This document shows positions 12,793 to 25,070 of a stretch of 64,000 bases of DNA, one piece after another. Each line of letters begins with the position of its first letter. The first letter of the stretch is position 1. This DNA is from Actinopolymorpha rutila (GTDB taxonomy: Bacteria; Actinomycetota; Actinomycetes; Propionibacteriales; Actinopolymorphaceae). Under the pieces are notes generated by a model, which worked only from the letters and a program-made list of their open reading frames with translations, had not been told where the DNA came from and did not search any database. Made by a program: the position numbers and the translations under genes. The stretch spans positions 3,286,001 through 3,350,000 of the forward strand of contig NZ_JACBZH010000001.1 in NCBI RefSeq assembly GCF_013407855.1, read 5' to 3'.

Positions 12793-13847
12793 CCGAAGAC
12801 CGCACGGTGCTCCTGGTGGTCCACACCGGACGAGCCGAGGCGACCCAGCTGGCGAGGGAGGCGGCCGCCCGGCTCGCCGACGCCGGCGTCGGCGTGCGCC
12901 TGCTCGCCCCCGACGCTGACGACATCGGCCTGGACAAGGCCGAGGTGGTCGACGTCTCGCCGGCCGCGGCGGAAGGCTGCGAGATCGTCATGGTGCTGGG
13001 CGGCGACGGCACGATCCTGCGTGGCGCCGAGGTGGCGCACGCTTCGGGCACTCCCGTCCTGGGCGTCAACCTCGGCCACATCGGCTTCCTGGCGGAGTCC
13101 GAGCGCGACGACCTGGACGTCACCATCGACCACGTGGTCCACCGCAAGTACGCCGTCGAGGAACGTATGACTCTCGACGTGACCGTCCTGGTCGACGGCG
13201 CGGTCGCCGCCACACAGTGGGCACTCAACGAGGCGAGCGTGGAGAAGTCCGCCCGCGAGCGCATGATCGAGGTCGTCGTGGAGGTCGACGGCCGGCCACT
13301 TTCGCGGTGGGGCGGCGACGGTGTCGTCGCCGCCACGCCGACCGGATCCACCGCCTACGCGTTCTCCGCCGGCGGGCCAGTGGTGTGGCCGGAGCTGGAG
13401 GCGATGTTGGTGGTGCCGCTGAGCGCACACGCGTTGTTTTCCAGGCCTCTGGTCGTGTCGCCACGCTCCGTGGTGGCGGTCGAGCTCATGCAACGCAATC
13501 CAGGGCCGGGAGTCCTGTGGTGCGACGGCCGGCGCACCGAGGAGCTTCCGCCGGGTGCTCGGGTGGAGGTACGCCACGGTGCGCGGCCCGTGCGGCTCGC
13601 CCGGCTGCACCAGGGCCCGTTCACCGACCGTCTGGTGGCGAAGTTCGACCTACCGGTGCACGGGTGGCGTGGGCGGCGGGAGGTCCGTGCTCGACGGGCC
13701 GCGGCGAGGACGACCAATGCTCGCCCGGAAAGCGCCCGTGGACCCGACTCCGCGGCGGCCGTCGACCACTCCTCTTCCGACTACTCACCTGACCGTCACG
13801 AGCGTGCCACGGGCGAACGGCCCGGCGGTGTCGGCGAGACCCCGTAG
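12789..13847 (+). CDS. nadK: NAD kinase
   Basis: 352 residues from the GTG overlapping the tlyA stop. Signature motifs are GGDGTILRGAE (about residue 70), NLGHIGFLAE, the Asn-Glu pair in WALNEASVEK, and TPTGSTAYAFSAGGPVV. The enzyme phosphorylates NAD to NADP in the cytoplasm. The last roughly 55 residues (Arg/Ser/Ala-rich) extend past the usual end of about 300 residues and look disordered. Its place between tlyA and recN is conserved in actinobacteria. Confidence 0.93.
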   Translation: MTEDRTVLLVVHTGRAEATQLAREAAARLADAGVGVRLLAPDADDIGLDKAEVVDVSPAAAEGCEIVMVLGGDGTILRGAEVAHASGTPVLGVNLGHIGFLAESERDDLDVTIDHVVHRKYAVEERMTLDVTVLVDGAVAATQWALNEASVEKSARERMIEVVVEVDGRPLSRWGGDGVVAATPTGSTAYAFSAGGPVVWPELEAMLVVPLSAHALFSRPLVVSPRSVVAVELMQRNPGPGVLWCDGRRTEELPPGARVEVRHGARPVRLARLHQGPFTDRLVAKFDLPVHGWRGRREVRARRAAARTTNARPESARGPDSAAAVDHSSSDYSPDRHERATGERPGGVGETP

Positions 13848-13857
13848 AGTTCCGGCG

Positions 13858-16068
13858 ATGCTGGAGGAAATCCGGATCCATGGGCTCGGCGTCATCGACG
13901 ACGCCGTGCTCGACCTCGACGCGGGCCTGACCGTCGTCACCGGCGAGACCGGCGCCGGAAAGACCATGGTGGTGACAGGCCTGTCCCTGCTGCTCGGCGG
14001 ACGCGCCGACGCGGGGCTGGTCCGTCGCCAGACCGAGCGTGCGGTCGTGGAGGGCAGACTCCGACTCGACTCTGGTTCTGCCGCCGCGCGGCGCGCGGTC
14101 GAGGCCGGCGCGCAGCTCGAGGACGACACCCTGATCGTGATGCGGACCATCGCCCGCGACGGCCGGTCCCGCGCGTACGCGGGCGGTGCGGGAGTCCCCG
14201 CGGGGGTGCTCGCGGAGCTGGCCGAGGAGCTCGTGGCCCTGCACGGCCAGTCCGACCAGCTGCGGCTGCTGCGGCCCTCGCGGCAGCGGGAGATCCTCGA
14301 CCGCTACGCCGGATCAGCGGTCCAGGAGCCGCTCGCGGCCTATCGGATCCGCTACTCCCGGCTCGCCGAGGTCGACGCCGAGCTGTCCAGTCTGGTCGCG
14401 CGAGCCCGTGACCGTGCCCAGGAGGCGGACCTGTTGCGGTTCGGGCTGGCCGAGATCGAGTCGGCCGACCCGCAGCCGGGTGAAGACAAGGCGCTGACGG
14501 TGGAGGAGGACCGGCTCGCGCACGCCGACTCGCTGCGAGCCGCCGCCAGCCTGGCGCAGACAGCCCTCACCGGCGACGAGGACCTCGCCGGCGCGCCGGT
14601 CGACGCGCTGTCCCAGGTGGCGAGCGCACGCAAGGCCCTCGACACGGCAGGGATGCACGATCCCGAGCTCGCGGGGGTGGCCGACCGGTTGGCGGAGGCG
14701 GCCGCACTGCTCGCCGACGCCGGTTCCGACCTGGCCTCCTACGCCGCCGGTGTGGACACCGATCCCGCGCGGCTGCAGGCCATCGGCGACCGGCGGGCGG
14801 TGCTCGGTGCGCTCACCCGCAAGTACGGCGAAACGATCGACGACGTCCTGGCCTGGGCACGCCGATCGGCGATCCGGCTGGCCGAGCTGGACGGATCCGA
14901 CGACACGATCGGCGCCCTCAGGGCCGAGCGCCAGGAGCTGACGACCGAACTCGGCATGCTTGCTCACGAGGTGAGTTCGGCTCGCATGGCGGCCGCCGAA
15001 CGCCTCGGCAGCGCCGTCACGGCCGAGCTCGGCGATCTCGCGATGCCGCACGCCGAACTCACCGCCGACGTGGCCCAGACCGAGGTGCGCACCGCCGAGG
15101 TGTCGGAGCCTGCCTCGGCGGGGGAGCGGAAGCCGAACCGCGGCAGACGTGTCGAGTCTGCCCATCCGGACACCGCCACCACAGCCGGCCACGGCACCGG
15201 AGGCGAGACCGAGGACCAACGTGCCCTGCTGGTCGACGGTCGATGGTTGGCGTACGGCGCGCACGGCGTCGACGAGGTCGAGCTGCGGCTGCGACCGCAC
15301 CCGGGTGCGCCCGCCCGCGCGGTTCAGCGAGGTGCGTCCGGTGGGGAGCTCTCCCGGGTGATGCTCGCGGTCGAGGTGGTCTTCGCCGGTGTGGACGGCG
15401 TACCCACGTTCGTGTTCGACGAGGTGGACGCCGGTGTGGGCGGCCGCGCCGCGGTGGAGATCGGCCGCCGGCTTGCCCGGCTCGCGGCCAACTCGCAGGT
15501 CGTGGTGGTCACCCACCTTCCGCAGGTGGCCGCGTTCGCCGATCGGCACTACGTCGTACGCAAGAGCGACGACGGCTCGGTGACCCGCAGCGGACTCACC
15601 TGGCTGGACGACGAGGGCCGGGTGGCAGAACTCGCTCGGATGCTCGCCGGTCTGGACGGGTCCGCCAGTGCGCGGGCACATGCGGAGGAGCTCCTCGCCA
15701 CCGCGGCCGAGGCACGCAGGGACGCGGCAGGGTCCCGGTCCGGCAGAAAGAAGGCAGTCGCGGCCGCGGCGGGCAGAAAGGCCGCGACTGCGACCACGGG
15801 AGAGAGGACCTCGCCGGTAGCGCCCAGGAACGCCGCGTCGGCGAAGAGCGCCAAGGCCGTGCGGGAGGACTCCAAGGACGCCGCTGTTGTCGGCGGCGAC
15901 CCGGAAGAGCCCATCAAGCAGTCCGCCAAGGCGTCCACCAAGGAGCCCCGGAGCGCTGCCAAGGCTGTGCGGGGAAACACGAAGGACGCGAAGCTCGACG
16001 AGGACGCCGCGAGCAGCAAGGCGAGGAAGGCCACGAAGCCGGCCAGGTCCCGCGGCGGTTCGAGCTGA
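13858..16068 (+). CDS. recN: DNA repair protein RecN with lysine/alanine-rich C-terminal tail
   Basis: 736 residues, against about 560-590 for typical RecN. The ATG at 13858 begins MLEEIRIHGLGVIDDA, the expected SMC-like start. Walker A is GETGAGKTMV (about residue 30), the ABC signature is RGASGGELSRVMLA, and Walker B is FVFDEVDAGVGG. The middle is coiled-coil. Around residues 405-450 an Ala/Glu/Arg-rich segment interrupts the core. The last roughly 120 residues are Lys/Ala/Ser-rich (KAATATTGERTS, KSAKAVREDSKD), resembling histone H1-like tails. RecN is a cohesin-like ATPase recruited to double-strand breaks; the tail could add DNA affinity, which is inference. Confidence 0.92.
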   Translation: MLEEIRIHGLGVIDDAVLDLDAGLTVVTGETGAGKTMVVTGLSLLLGGRADAGLVRRQTERAVVEGRLRLDSGSAAARRAVEAGAQLEDDTLIVMRTIARDGRSRAYAGGAGVPAGVLAELAEELVALHGQSDQLRLLRPSRQREILDRYAGSAVQEPLAAYRIRYSRLAEVDAELSSLVARARDRAQEADLLRFGLAEIESADPQPGEDKALTVEEDRLAHADSLRAAASLAQTALTGDEDLAGAPVDALSQVASARKALDTAGMHDPELAGVADRLAEAAALLADAGSDLASYAAGVDTDPARLQAIGDRRAVLGALTRKYGETIDDVLAWARRSAIRLAELDGSDDTIGALRAERQELTTELGMLAHEVSSARMAAAERLGSAVTAELGDLAMPHAELTADVAQTEVRTAEVSEPASAGERKPNRGRRVESAHPDTATTAGHGTGGETEDQRALLVDGRWLAYGAHGVDEVELRLRPHPGAPARAVQRGASGGELSRVMLAVEVVFAGVDGVPTFVFDEVDAGVGGRAAVEIGRRLARLAANSQVVVVTHLPQVAAFADRHYVVRKSDDGSVTRSGLTWLDDEGRVAELARMLAGLDGSASARAHAEELLATAAEARRDAAGSRSGRKKAVAAAAGRKAATATTGERTSPVAPRNAASAKSAKAVREDSKDAAVVGGDPEEPIKQSAKASTKEPRSAAKAVRGNTKDAKLDEDAASSKARKATKPARSRGGSS

Positions 16069-16275
16069 GGCATACGTCGAAGTAAGGCTGCCGGCAACCG
16101 GGTCGTCCACCGCGCGTAGACGACCGGGCGGCGGAGAAGCACGTAAGCAAGTCGCCCGCCGTGCGTTGACGGCCAGGCCGGCGGAGAAGCCCGTAGCGGA
16201 GTGACCGCACTGCGCCACGCCCACATGACAACATGCGCCCACAGGCGGTACTCGCGTGGCAGTATCTGGTCTGCG

Positions 16276-17457
16276 ATGAGACTTCCTACTTTGCGCCGTC
16301 CACGACCGGTGGCTCTGCCCGGTGTCGTCGGCGTGGCGCGACTCGACTCGCGGACGAAGAACCTCACCAAACGACTTCGTCCCGGTGACATCGCCGTCAT
16401 CAACCATGTCGACCTCGACCGGGTGAGCGCGGAGGCACTGGTTGCCGCGCAGGTCGCCGCTGTCGTCAACGCCGCCCCGTCCATCAGTGGGCGCTATCCC
16501 AACCTCGGCCCGGGCATCCTGATGGCGGCCGGGATCCCACTGGTCGACGACGTCGGCGCCGACATCTTCGCGAAGGTCGGCGAGGGAGACGCGGTACGCC
16601 TGAACGGCGCGAGCCTGTACCGCGGCGACACCGAGGTCGCCTTCGGAGCGGAACAGACCGGGGAGACCGTCGCCAAGGCCACCGAGGAGGCACGGTCAGG
16701 GCTGGCCATCCAACTCGAGGCGTTCGCCGCCAACACGATGGAGTACCTCCGGCGCGACCGCGACCTGCTGCTGGACGGCGTGGGCGTACCCGACGTCAGT
16801 ACCCAGATGGAGGGGCGGCACGTCCTCATCGTGGTGCGCGGCTACGACTACCGCGAGGACCTCGTCGCGCTCAAGTCCTACATCCGGGAGTACCGCCCGG
16901 TCCTCGTCGGCGTCGACGGCGGCGCCGACGCGCTGCTGGAGGCCCGGCTCAAGCCGGACATCATCGTCGGTGACATGGACTCGGTGTCCGACACCGCGCT
17001 GCGCTGTGGCGCCGAACTCATCGTGCACGCCTACCGAGACGGTCGCGCTCCCGGCGCGGACCGCCTCGACCGACTGGGCCTGGAGTCACGGGTCTTCGCC
17101 GCCACCGGCACCAGCGAGGACATCGCGATGCTCCTCGCCGACTCCAAGGGCGCTGCGCTCATCGTCGCCGTCGGCACGCACCTTTCGCTGGTGGAGTTCC
17201 TGGACAAGGGCCGCTCCGGTGCGGCCAGCATGTTCCTGACCCGGCTGCGGGTGGGCGGCAAGCTGGTCGACGCCAAGGGAGTCAGCCGGCTCTACCGTTC
17301 CCGGATCCAGACCTGGCAGATCGTGATGCTGCTGGTCGCCGGCCTGCTCGCGTTCCTGGTCGCGCTCGCGGCCACGCCCGCCGGACAGGCCTGGCTGGAG
17401 GTTGTCGGCATCCGGTGGAACGACCTGGTCTTCTGGATCCGAGGAATGTTCACGTGA
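16276..17457 (+). CDS. steA: SteA-like cytokinetic ring protein
   Basis: 393 residues. ATG at 16276 starts a protein with a conserved VGVARLDSRTKNLTKRLRPGDIAVI opening. It has a central thiamine-pyrophosphokinase-like part (VGVDGGADALLEARLKPD, VGDMDSVSD) and one C-terminal membrane helix (about residues 350-375). This is the arrangement of SteA of Corynebacterium, which with SteB localises to the septum and affects cell separation. It overlaps steB by 4 nt. The kinase-like fold is visible, but no catalytic activity is claimed. Confidence 0.85.
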   Translation: MRLPTLRRPRPVALPGVVGVARLDSRTKNLTKRLRPGDIAVINHVDLDRVSAEALVAAQVAAVVNAAPSISGRYPNLGPGILMAAGIPLVDDVGADIFAKVGEGDAVRLNGASLYRGDTEVAFGAEQTGETVAKATEEARSGLAIQLEAFAANTMEYLRRDRDLLLDGVGVPDVSTQMEGRHVLIVVRGYDYREDLVALKSYIREYRPVLVGVDGGADALLEARLKPDIIVGDMDSVSDTALRCGAELIVHAYRDGRAPGADRLDRLGLESRVFAATGTSEDIAMLLADSKGAALIVAVGTHLSLVEFLDKGRSGAASMFLTRLRVGGKLVDAKGVSRLYRSRIQTWQIVMLLVAGLLAFLVALAATPAGQAWLEVVGIRWNDLVFWIRGMFT

Positions 17458-18407
17458 TCGACTTCCGCTACTTCCTCGTCTCCATCGCCGCGATCTTCCT
17501 CGCACTCGCCGTCGGGGTCGCGTTGGGCGCCGGCCCGCTGAAGGGCGAGCTCGACCAGCAGTTGCGGGGCACCATTTCCGCGGTGAGCAAGGAGAAGGAC
17601 GGACTCCGCAAGCAGATCGCCGACCTCCAGGAGGGTGACAAGTACCGCGACTCCTTCGCCGCGGACATCGCGCCCGACCTGGTCAAGGGCCGGCTCAACG
17701 GCCAGAAGGTCGTGGTGGTCGCCCTCCCGGACGCCGACAACGGTGTGGTCAAGGGCGTCGAGCAGAGCCTGACCAGTGCGGGCGCCACGGTCACCGGCAC
17801 CGTCTCGATGACCGACAAGTGGTCCGACCCGAGCCAGCGGCAGTTCCTCGAGGAGCTCGCCACGAGGCTGGTCACCGGTGACGTACGGATGCCGGACAAC
17901 GGTTCGGCGTACGACCGGGCCGGCGTGGTGCTCGCGCGGGCTCTGGTCACTCGTGACGCCGCCGCCGCGGGCCGCAAGGACAGCGCCACCCCGACCATCA
18001 TGGGCGCGTTCGGGGAGGGCGACCTGGTCAACTCCGACAGCGACCTCCCGCAGGCGGACCTCGCCGTGGTCGTCGCTCCACCGGTGCAGGCCAAGGCGAA
18101 GCCCACCCCGGATTCCGACGCCAACCAGGCATGGGTGTCGCTCGCCCGTTCACTGGATTCGGCCAGCCGCGGTGCCGTGGTGGTCGGCGACCCGTCCGCC
18201 GCCGGCGATGGCGGTGTGCTGGCCAGCCTGCGTGCGGACAAGCAGGCCCGCGGCGCGGTCTCGTCCGTCGACGTCGCCGACCTCGCCAGCGGACAGGTGG
18301 CGACGGTGTGGGCGCTGGCCGAACAGGCCACCGGCGGCGTCGGCCAGTACGGCGCGGTGGGTACGACCGACGGAGCGCTGCCCAAGCGGCCGACCGCCGG
18401 CTCATGA
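17454..18407 (+). CDS. steB: SteB / MctB-like membrane-anchored protein
   Basis: 317 residues from the GTG overlapping the steA stop. An N-terminal signal anchor (FRYFLVSIAAIFLALAVGVALG) is followed by a coiled-coil (about residues 35-65) and an alpha/beta extracytoplasmic domain. This matches the family of corynebacterial SteB and mycobacterial MctB (Rv1698, described as a copper-export-related envelope protein). Coupling to steA argues for the SteB role in division; the copper role is less likely here but not excluded. Confidence 0.82.
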   Translation: MIDFRYFLVSIAAIFLALAVGVALGAGPLKGELDQQLRGTISAVSKEKDGLRKQIADLQEGDKYRDSFAADIAPDLVKGRLNGQKVVVVALPDADNGVVKGVEQSLTSAGATVTGTVSMTDKWSDPSQRQFLEELATRLVTGDVRMPDNGSAYDRAGVVLARALVTRDAAAAGRKDSATPTIMGAFGEGDLVNSDSDLPQADLAVVVAPPVQAKAKPTPDSDANQAWVSLARSLDSASRGAVVVGDPSAAGDGGVLASLRADKQARGAVSSVDVADLASGQVATVWALAEQATGGVGQYGAVGTTDGALPKRPTAGS

Positions 18408-19366
18408 CCGGCTCACCCGCCGAGGGACCACGCGCGGGCCGGTGGGCTCGGCGCGGTTTCCGGACACAATCCCGGACTCCCGAGCCGGCCACGCGGCTCG
18501 TCGTCGCCACCGGTGCGGCGCTCGCCGCCCGGCTGGCGTTCCGGCGCCTTCGGTCGCGCACCGGCGCCGGTGCCGACCGCTGGAGCCGTACCAACCATCG
18601 TGGTGAACAGGTCAGCCTGCTGCTCGGTCCGGCCGCGGTCGCCGGGACCATCGCGGCGACGATGGCGGTACCCGGTCTCACGACGGCGGAGCGGCTGGCC
18701 GCGGCGGCCGCGGTCGTCGGCAGCGGCGCCGTCGGAGCATACGACGACCTGGCCGGTACGGCGGCGGAGAGAGGGCTGCGGGGTCACCTGGGCGCATTGC
18801 GGCGAGGGCAGGTGACCAGCGGCGCGGTCAAGGTCGCCGGCATCGGAGCCAGCGGACTTCTCGCCGCGGCGCTGCTCGGCCGCGTCGGCCCCGGTGGACG
18901 ACTCGGCCCCGGTGGACGACTCGGCCCCGGTGGACGGCCCGGACGACCCGGGCCGGGTGTGGCGACCATCCTCGCCGACGGCGCACTGGTCGCCGCGTCC
19001 GCCAACCTCGTCAACCTCCTGGACCTACGGCCCGGACGCGCGCTGAAGGTCGTACTCGCCAACGCGCCGTTCGTCCTGACCTCGGCCGGTCCCGCGCTCG
19101 CGGCGCCAGTCGGGGTGGCGGCCGGTCTGCTCGCCGACGACCTCGGCGAGAACGGCATGCTCGGCGACTGCGGTGCGAACGCACTCGGCGCGGGCCTCGG
19201 CGTGGCCATGGCCGCGCGGCTGCCCCGGCCCGCGCGGCTCGGGGTTCTCGCCGGACTGGTCGGGCTGATCCTGGCCTCCGAACGGGTATCGTTCACCGCC
19301 GTGATCGAGCGACACTCGCCGTTGCGCCGACTGGACGAGCTCGGCCGGCGCCAGCCGCGCCGATGA
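18404..19366 (+). CDS. MraY/WecA-like polyprenyl-phosphate sugar transferase homologue (degenerate)
   Basis: 320 residues in an ATGA overlap with steB. It is multi-membrane-spanning and carries vestiges of the MraY family: VGAYDDLAG (the Asp-Asp motif), NLVNLLDLRPGRALK (in place of NxxNLxDGLDGL) and MLGDCGANALG (in place of MGDTGSLxLG). Between them lies a Gly-rich 18-bp triple repeat (about 18890-18945) coding LGPGGR units. The second motif departs from active enzymes, so activity as a phospho-sugar transferase is doubtful. Its neighbours (MurJ-like flippase, glycosyltransferase) place it in an envelope-glycan context. Confidence 0.7.
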   Translation: MTGSPAEGPRAGRWARRGFRTQSRTPEPATRLVVATGAALAARLAFRRLRSRTGAGADRWSRTNHRGEQVSLLLGPAAVAGTIAATMAVPGLTTAERLAAAAAVVGSGAVGAYDDLAGTAAERGLRGHLGALRRGQVTSGAVKVAGIGASGLLAAALLGRVGPGGRLGPGGRLGPGGRPGRPGPGVATILADGALVAASANLVNLLDLRPGRALKVVLANAPFVLTSAGPALAAPVGVAAGLLADDLGENGMLGDCGANALGAGLGVAMAARLPRPARLGVLAGLVGLILASERVSFTAVIERHSPLRRLDELGRRQPRR

Positions 19367-21180
19367 CCGCGGCGCGGGAGCCGACGGCGGCCGGCCCGCG
19401 CGCCTGGGGGAGCGGCCTGGCCCGCGCTGCCGTACTGGTGGCCGCGGTCACGGTCGCGGCCCGGGTGGTGGGGTTCGGCCGGTGGGTCGTGTTCTCCAAG
19501 ACCGTCGGTGACACCTGCCTGGGCGACGCGTACAACACCGCGAACCAGTTGCCGAACGTCGCCTTCGAGATCGTCGCCGGCGGGGCACTGGCCTCGGTGG
19601 TCGTTCCGCTGCTCGCGGGCCGCACCTCCCGTGCCGCCGCCGGCGAGGCAGCCAGGACGCTCTCGGCAATGTTGACGTGGACCCTGCTCGTCCTCACCCC
19701 GGTGACGGTTCTCGCTGCGGCCCTGGCCCGTCCGTACGCCCACCTCATGCTGGCCGGCCACGCCGGTTGCGGTGAGGCCGCCGCCGACCTCGCCGGCCGG
19801 ATGTTGGTGATCTTCGCCCCGCAGATGTGGTTCTACGGCGTGGCGGTGGTGGTCTCCGGTGCGCTGCAGGCTCAGCGCAGATTCCTGGCGGCCGCGCTCG
19901 CCCCGCTGGCCAGCAGCGTGGTGGTGATCGCGGCGTACGTGGGCTTCGCGGCCGTCGCGGGCGGTGCCCTCGGCGCGCAGGCGGTCTCCGGCCGCGCGGT
20001 GGCCGTGCTCGCCGGTGGCACCACCCTCGGGGTGGTGGCGATGGCGCTCACCGTGTTCGTGGCGTTCGCGCGGGCGAAGGGGGCCGCCGCACCCATCCGG
20101 CCGGCGCTGCGGTTCCCGCCCGGTGTCGCGGCCAGGGCGCGCCGGCTGGCGGCGGCCGGAATGCTCGCCCTGGTCGCCCAGCAACTGGTCGCGCTGGTGC
20201 TCACCTGGCTGGCCAACCACCGTGGCGAACCGGGGACGCTGACCCTCTACACCTGGGCGTTCGCGCTGTTCACCCTGCCGTACGCGGTGCTCGTGGTGCC
20301 GGTCGCGACCACGGTCTTCCCACATGCCGCGGCGCTCGCCTCGGCAGACCACAGCGCCGCGGCGCGTCCGCCCGACTCGTCGGCGCCGGCACGCTCGTCG
20401 GTCGAGACCGACCCGGCCGACCTGGCCGAGCTGCGCCGGCTCACCGCCGGTGCGGTCCGGGCGGTCGTCCTGCTCGGTGCGCTCGGCGGCGCCCTGCTCG
20501 CCGGTACGTCGGCTCCGCTGGCCAGGTTGCTTGTCCTCGGACCCGGCGCCGGCACGACGTCGGCACTGGCCGGTGCCCTCACCGCGTTCGCGCCGGCGGT
20601 GCCTGCGCTCGGGCTGGTGACCCTGGCCGGCCGGCTGCTCTATGCCCGCGGACATCCGGCCTGGGCGGCGTGGGGAACGACGGCGGGGTGGCTGGCGGTA
20701 GCGGTCGCGGCTGTCGCCATCACCGCCGACCTGCCGGCCTCGGCCACCGCGAGCGGACTGGGCGCGGCGACGTCCCTCGGGCTGGTTCTGGGTGCCGTCG
20801 CGCTGCTCGCCGGGGTTCGCCGCGCGACCGGACCGGGAGCGCTGCGCGGACTCGGCCTGTCAGTGCTCGCGGGTAGCGTCGCCGCGACGGCTTCGGCGGC
20901 GGCCGGCCGGTGGACGGGACGGGGGTTCGCGGACGGTGACATCGTGCGTGCGGTGACGGGGGCGGCGGTGGCCGGGCTGGCGGTGGCGGCGGTGTTCGCC
21001 GCGCTCGTGGCCCTGCTCATGGCGTTGACCGACCGCGAGGACCTGCTGTCGGTGTCCCGGCGGATCACCAGGGTCGCGCGCCGGCGTCCCGCGGACACCA
21101 CCGCCCACACCGCAGCGGACGCGACTCCGGGCGCGGCGACCGACGCGACCTCCGACGGCACCACGGCCGGTCGACGGTGA
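19363..21180 (+). CDS. murJ: MurJ/MviN-type lipid II flippase
   Basis: 605 residues in an ATGA overlap with the MraY-like gene. The N-terminal block ARVVGFGRWVVFSKTVGDTCLGDAYNTANQLPN is the MurJ signature region with the essential Arg residues, and about 13-14 hydrophobic helices follow. MurJ proteins move lipid-linked cell-wall precursors across the membrane. The C-terminal 45 residues are Ala/Thr/Asp-rich and hydrophilic. Actinobacteria often have more than one MurJ homologue; whether this is the main lipid II flippase or a paralogue for another lipid-linked glycan cannot be told here. Confidence 0.85.
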   Translation: MTAAREPTAAGPRAWGSGLARAAVLVAAVTVAARVVGFGRWVVFSKTVGDTCLGDAYNTANQLPNVAFEIVAGGALASVVVPLLAGRTSRAAAGEAARTLSAMLTWTLLVLTPVTVLAAALARPYAHLMLAGHAGCGEAAADLAGRMLVIFAPQMWFYGVAVVVSGALQAQRRFLAAALAPLASSVVVIAAYVGFAAVAGGALGAQAVSGRAVAVLAGGTTLGVVAMALTVFVAFARAKGAAAPIRPALRFPPGVAARARRLAAAGMLALVAQQLVALVLTWLANHRGEPGTLTLYTWAFALFTLPYAVLVVPVATTVFPHAAALASADHSAAARPPDSSAPARSSVETDPADLAELRRLTAGAVRAVVLLGALGGALLAGTSAPLARLLVLGPGAGTTSALAGALTAFAPAVPALGLVTLAGRLLYARGHPAWAAWGTTAGWLAVAVAAVAITADLPASATASGLGAATSLGLVLGAVALLAGVRRATGPGALRGLGLSVLAGSVAATASAAAGRWTGRGFADGDIVRAVTGAAVAGLAVAAVFAALVALLMALTDREDLLSVSRRITRVARRRPADTTAHTAADATPGAATDATSDGTTAGRR

Positions 21181-22247
21181 GGGCACCGCGCGTCGCCCTG
21201 CTGCTCGGGCCGAGCACAGGCGGCATCGGACGGCACGTCCGCTCACTCGCCACGAGGCTGGTCGAGTCCGGTCACACCGTTCGGATCGCCGGGCCGGCGG
21301 CGACCGACCGCAGGTTCGGGTTCGGCCGGGTGGCGCAGTTCGTGCCACTGGAGGTCCCGGCGCCCAGCGCCGTCCGACGGGGGAGGGCCGTCCTTGCCGG
21401 CGCCGACGTGATCCACGCGCACGGGCACGCCGCGTCGGTGGTCGCGGCGCTGGCCGGTGGTAGCCCGACGCCGCTGGTGGTGAGCTGGCACAACACCGTG
21501 TCGGCCACCGGCCTGCGGCGACTGCCCCTGCACCTGGCGCGCAGGTGGGTCGTCCGCCGGGCAACCGTCGTGCTCGCCGCATCGGCCGACCTGGCCGAGG
21601 AGGCCGTCCGGCTCGGCGCCCGCGACGCCCGGCTCCTTGCGGTGTCCGCGCCGGCGCTCGCGCCGGCCACCCGCAGCCGGGAGGACGTACGCAGGTCGCT
21701 CGGGCTCGCGTCCCGGCAGCTGGTGCTGGCGGTGGGCAGGCTCGCCCCGCAGAAGCGGTACGACGTCCTGTTCGACGCTGTGGTCCGGCTGCGCGAGCGC
21801 GACGCGCTCCCGCCGCTGGTGCTGGTCGCCGGCGAGGGCCCCCTCCACGCGGGGCTGGCCGAACGCGTCGAGCGCGAGCGGCTGCCGGTGCGGCTGGCCG
21901 GGCACCGCACCGACGTCGCCGATCTCCTCGCCGCGGCCGACGTCGCCGTGCTCACCAGCCAGTGGGAGGCCCGGGCCCTGGTGGCGCAGGAGGCCCTGCG
22001 GTCCGGCGTACCCCTCGTGGCCACCGCGGTGGGCGGCATCCCCGACCTGGTCGGTTCGGCGGCCCTGCTGGTCCCGCCGGCCGATCCGGGGGCGGTCGCC
22101 GCCGCGCTCGCGGAGGTGCTCGACCGCCCGGAGGTCGCGGCGCGACTGCGTGCGGCCGGTCCGCGACAGGCCGCTACCTGGCCGGACGAGGAGGAGACCG
22201 CTCGGCAGATCGCCAGGATCTACCAGGAGGTCATCACACCCGGATGA
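21177..22247 (+). CDS. Glycosyltransferase family 4 protein
   Basis: 356 residues from the GTG overlapping the murJ stop. It has a GT-B fold: N-terminal LGPSTGGIGRHVRSLATRL glycine loop, the linker strand VLAVGRLAPQKRYDVLFDA, and the C-terminal EX7E motif EARALVAQE followed by GVPLVATAVGGIPDLV. This is typical of retaining GT4 enzymes that use nucleotide sugars. No membrane helix is seen, so it should work on the cytoplasmic face. It is the last gene of the steA-to-GT4 coupled run and probably builds a lipid-linked sugar or modifies an envelope glycan; donor and acceptor are unknown. Confidence 0.87.
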   Translation: MRAPRVALLLGPSTGGIGRHVRSLATRLVESGHTVRIAGPAATDRRFGFGRVAQFVPLEVPAPSAVRRGRAVLAGADVIHAHGHAASVVAALAGGSPTPLVVSWHNTVSATGLRRLPLHLARRWVVRRATVVLAASADLAEEAVRLGARDARLLAVSAPALAPATRSREDVRRSLGLASRQLVLAVGRLAPQKRYDVLFDAVVRLRERDALPPLVLVAGEGPLHAGLAERVERERLPVRLAGHRTDVADLLAAADVAVLTSQWEARALVAQEALRSGVPLVATAVGGIPDLVGSAALLVPPADPGAVAAALAEVLDRPEVAARLRAAGPRQAATWPDEEETARQIARIYQEVITPG

Positions 22248-25045
<2,798 letters not shown>

Positions 25046-25070
<25 letters not shown>

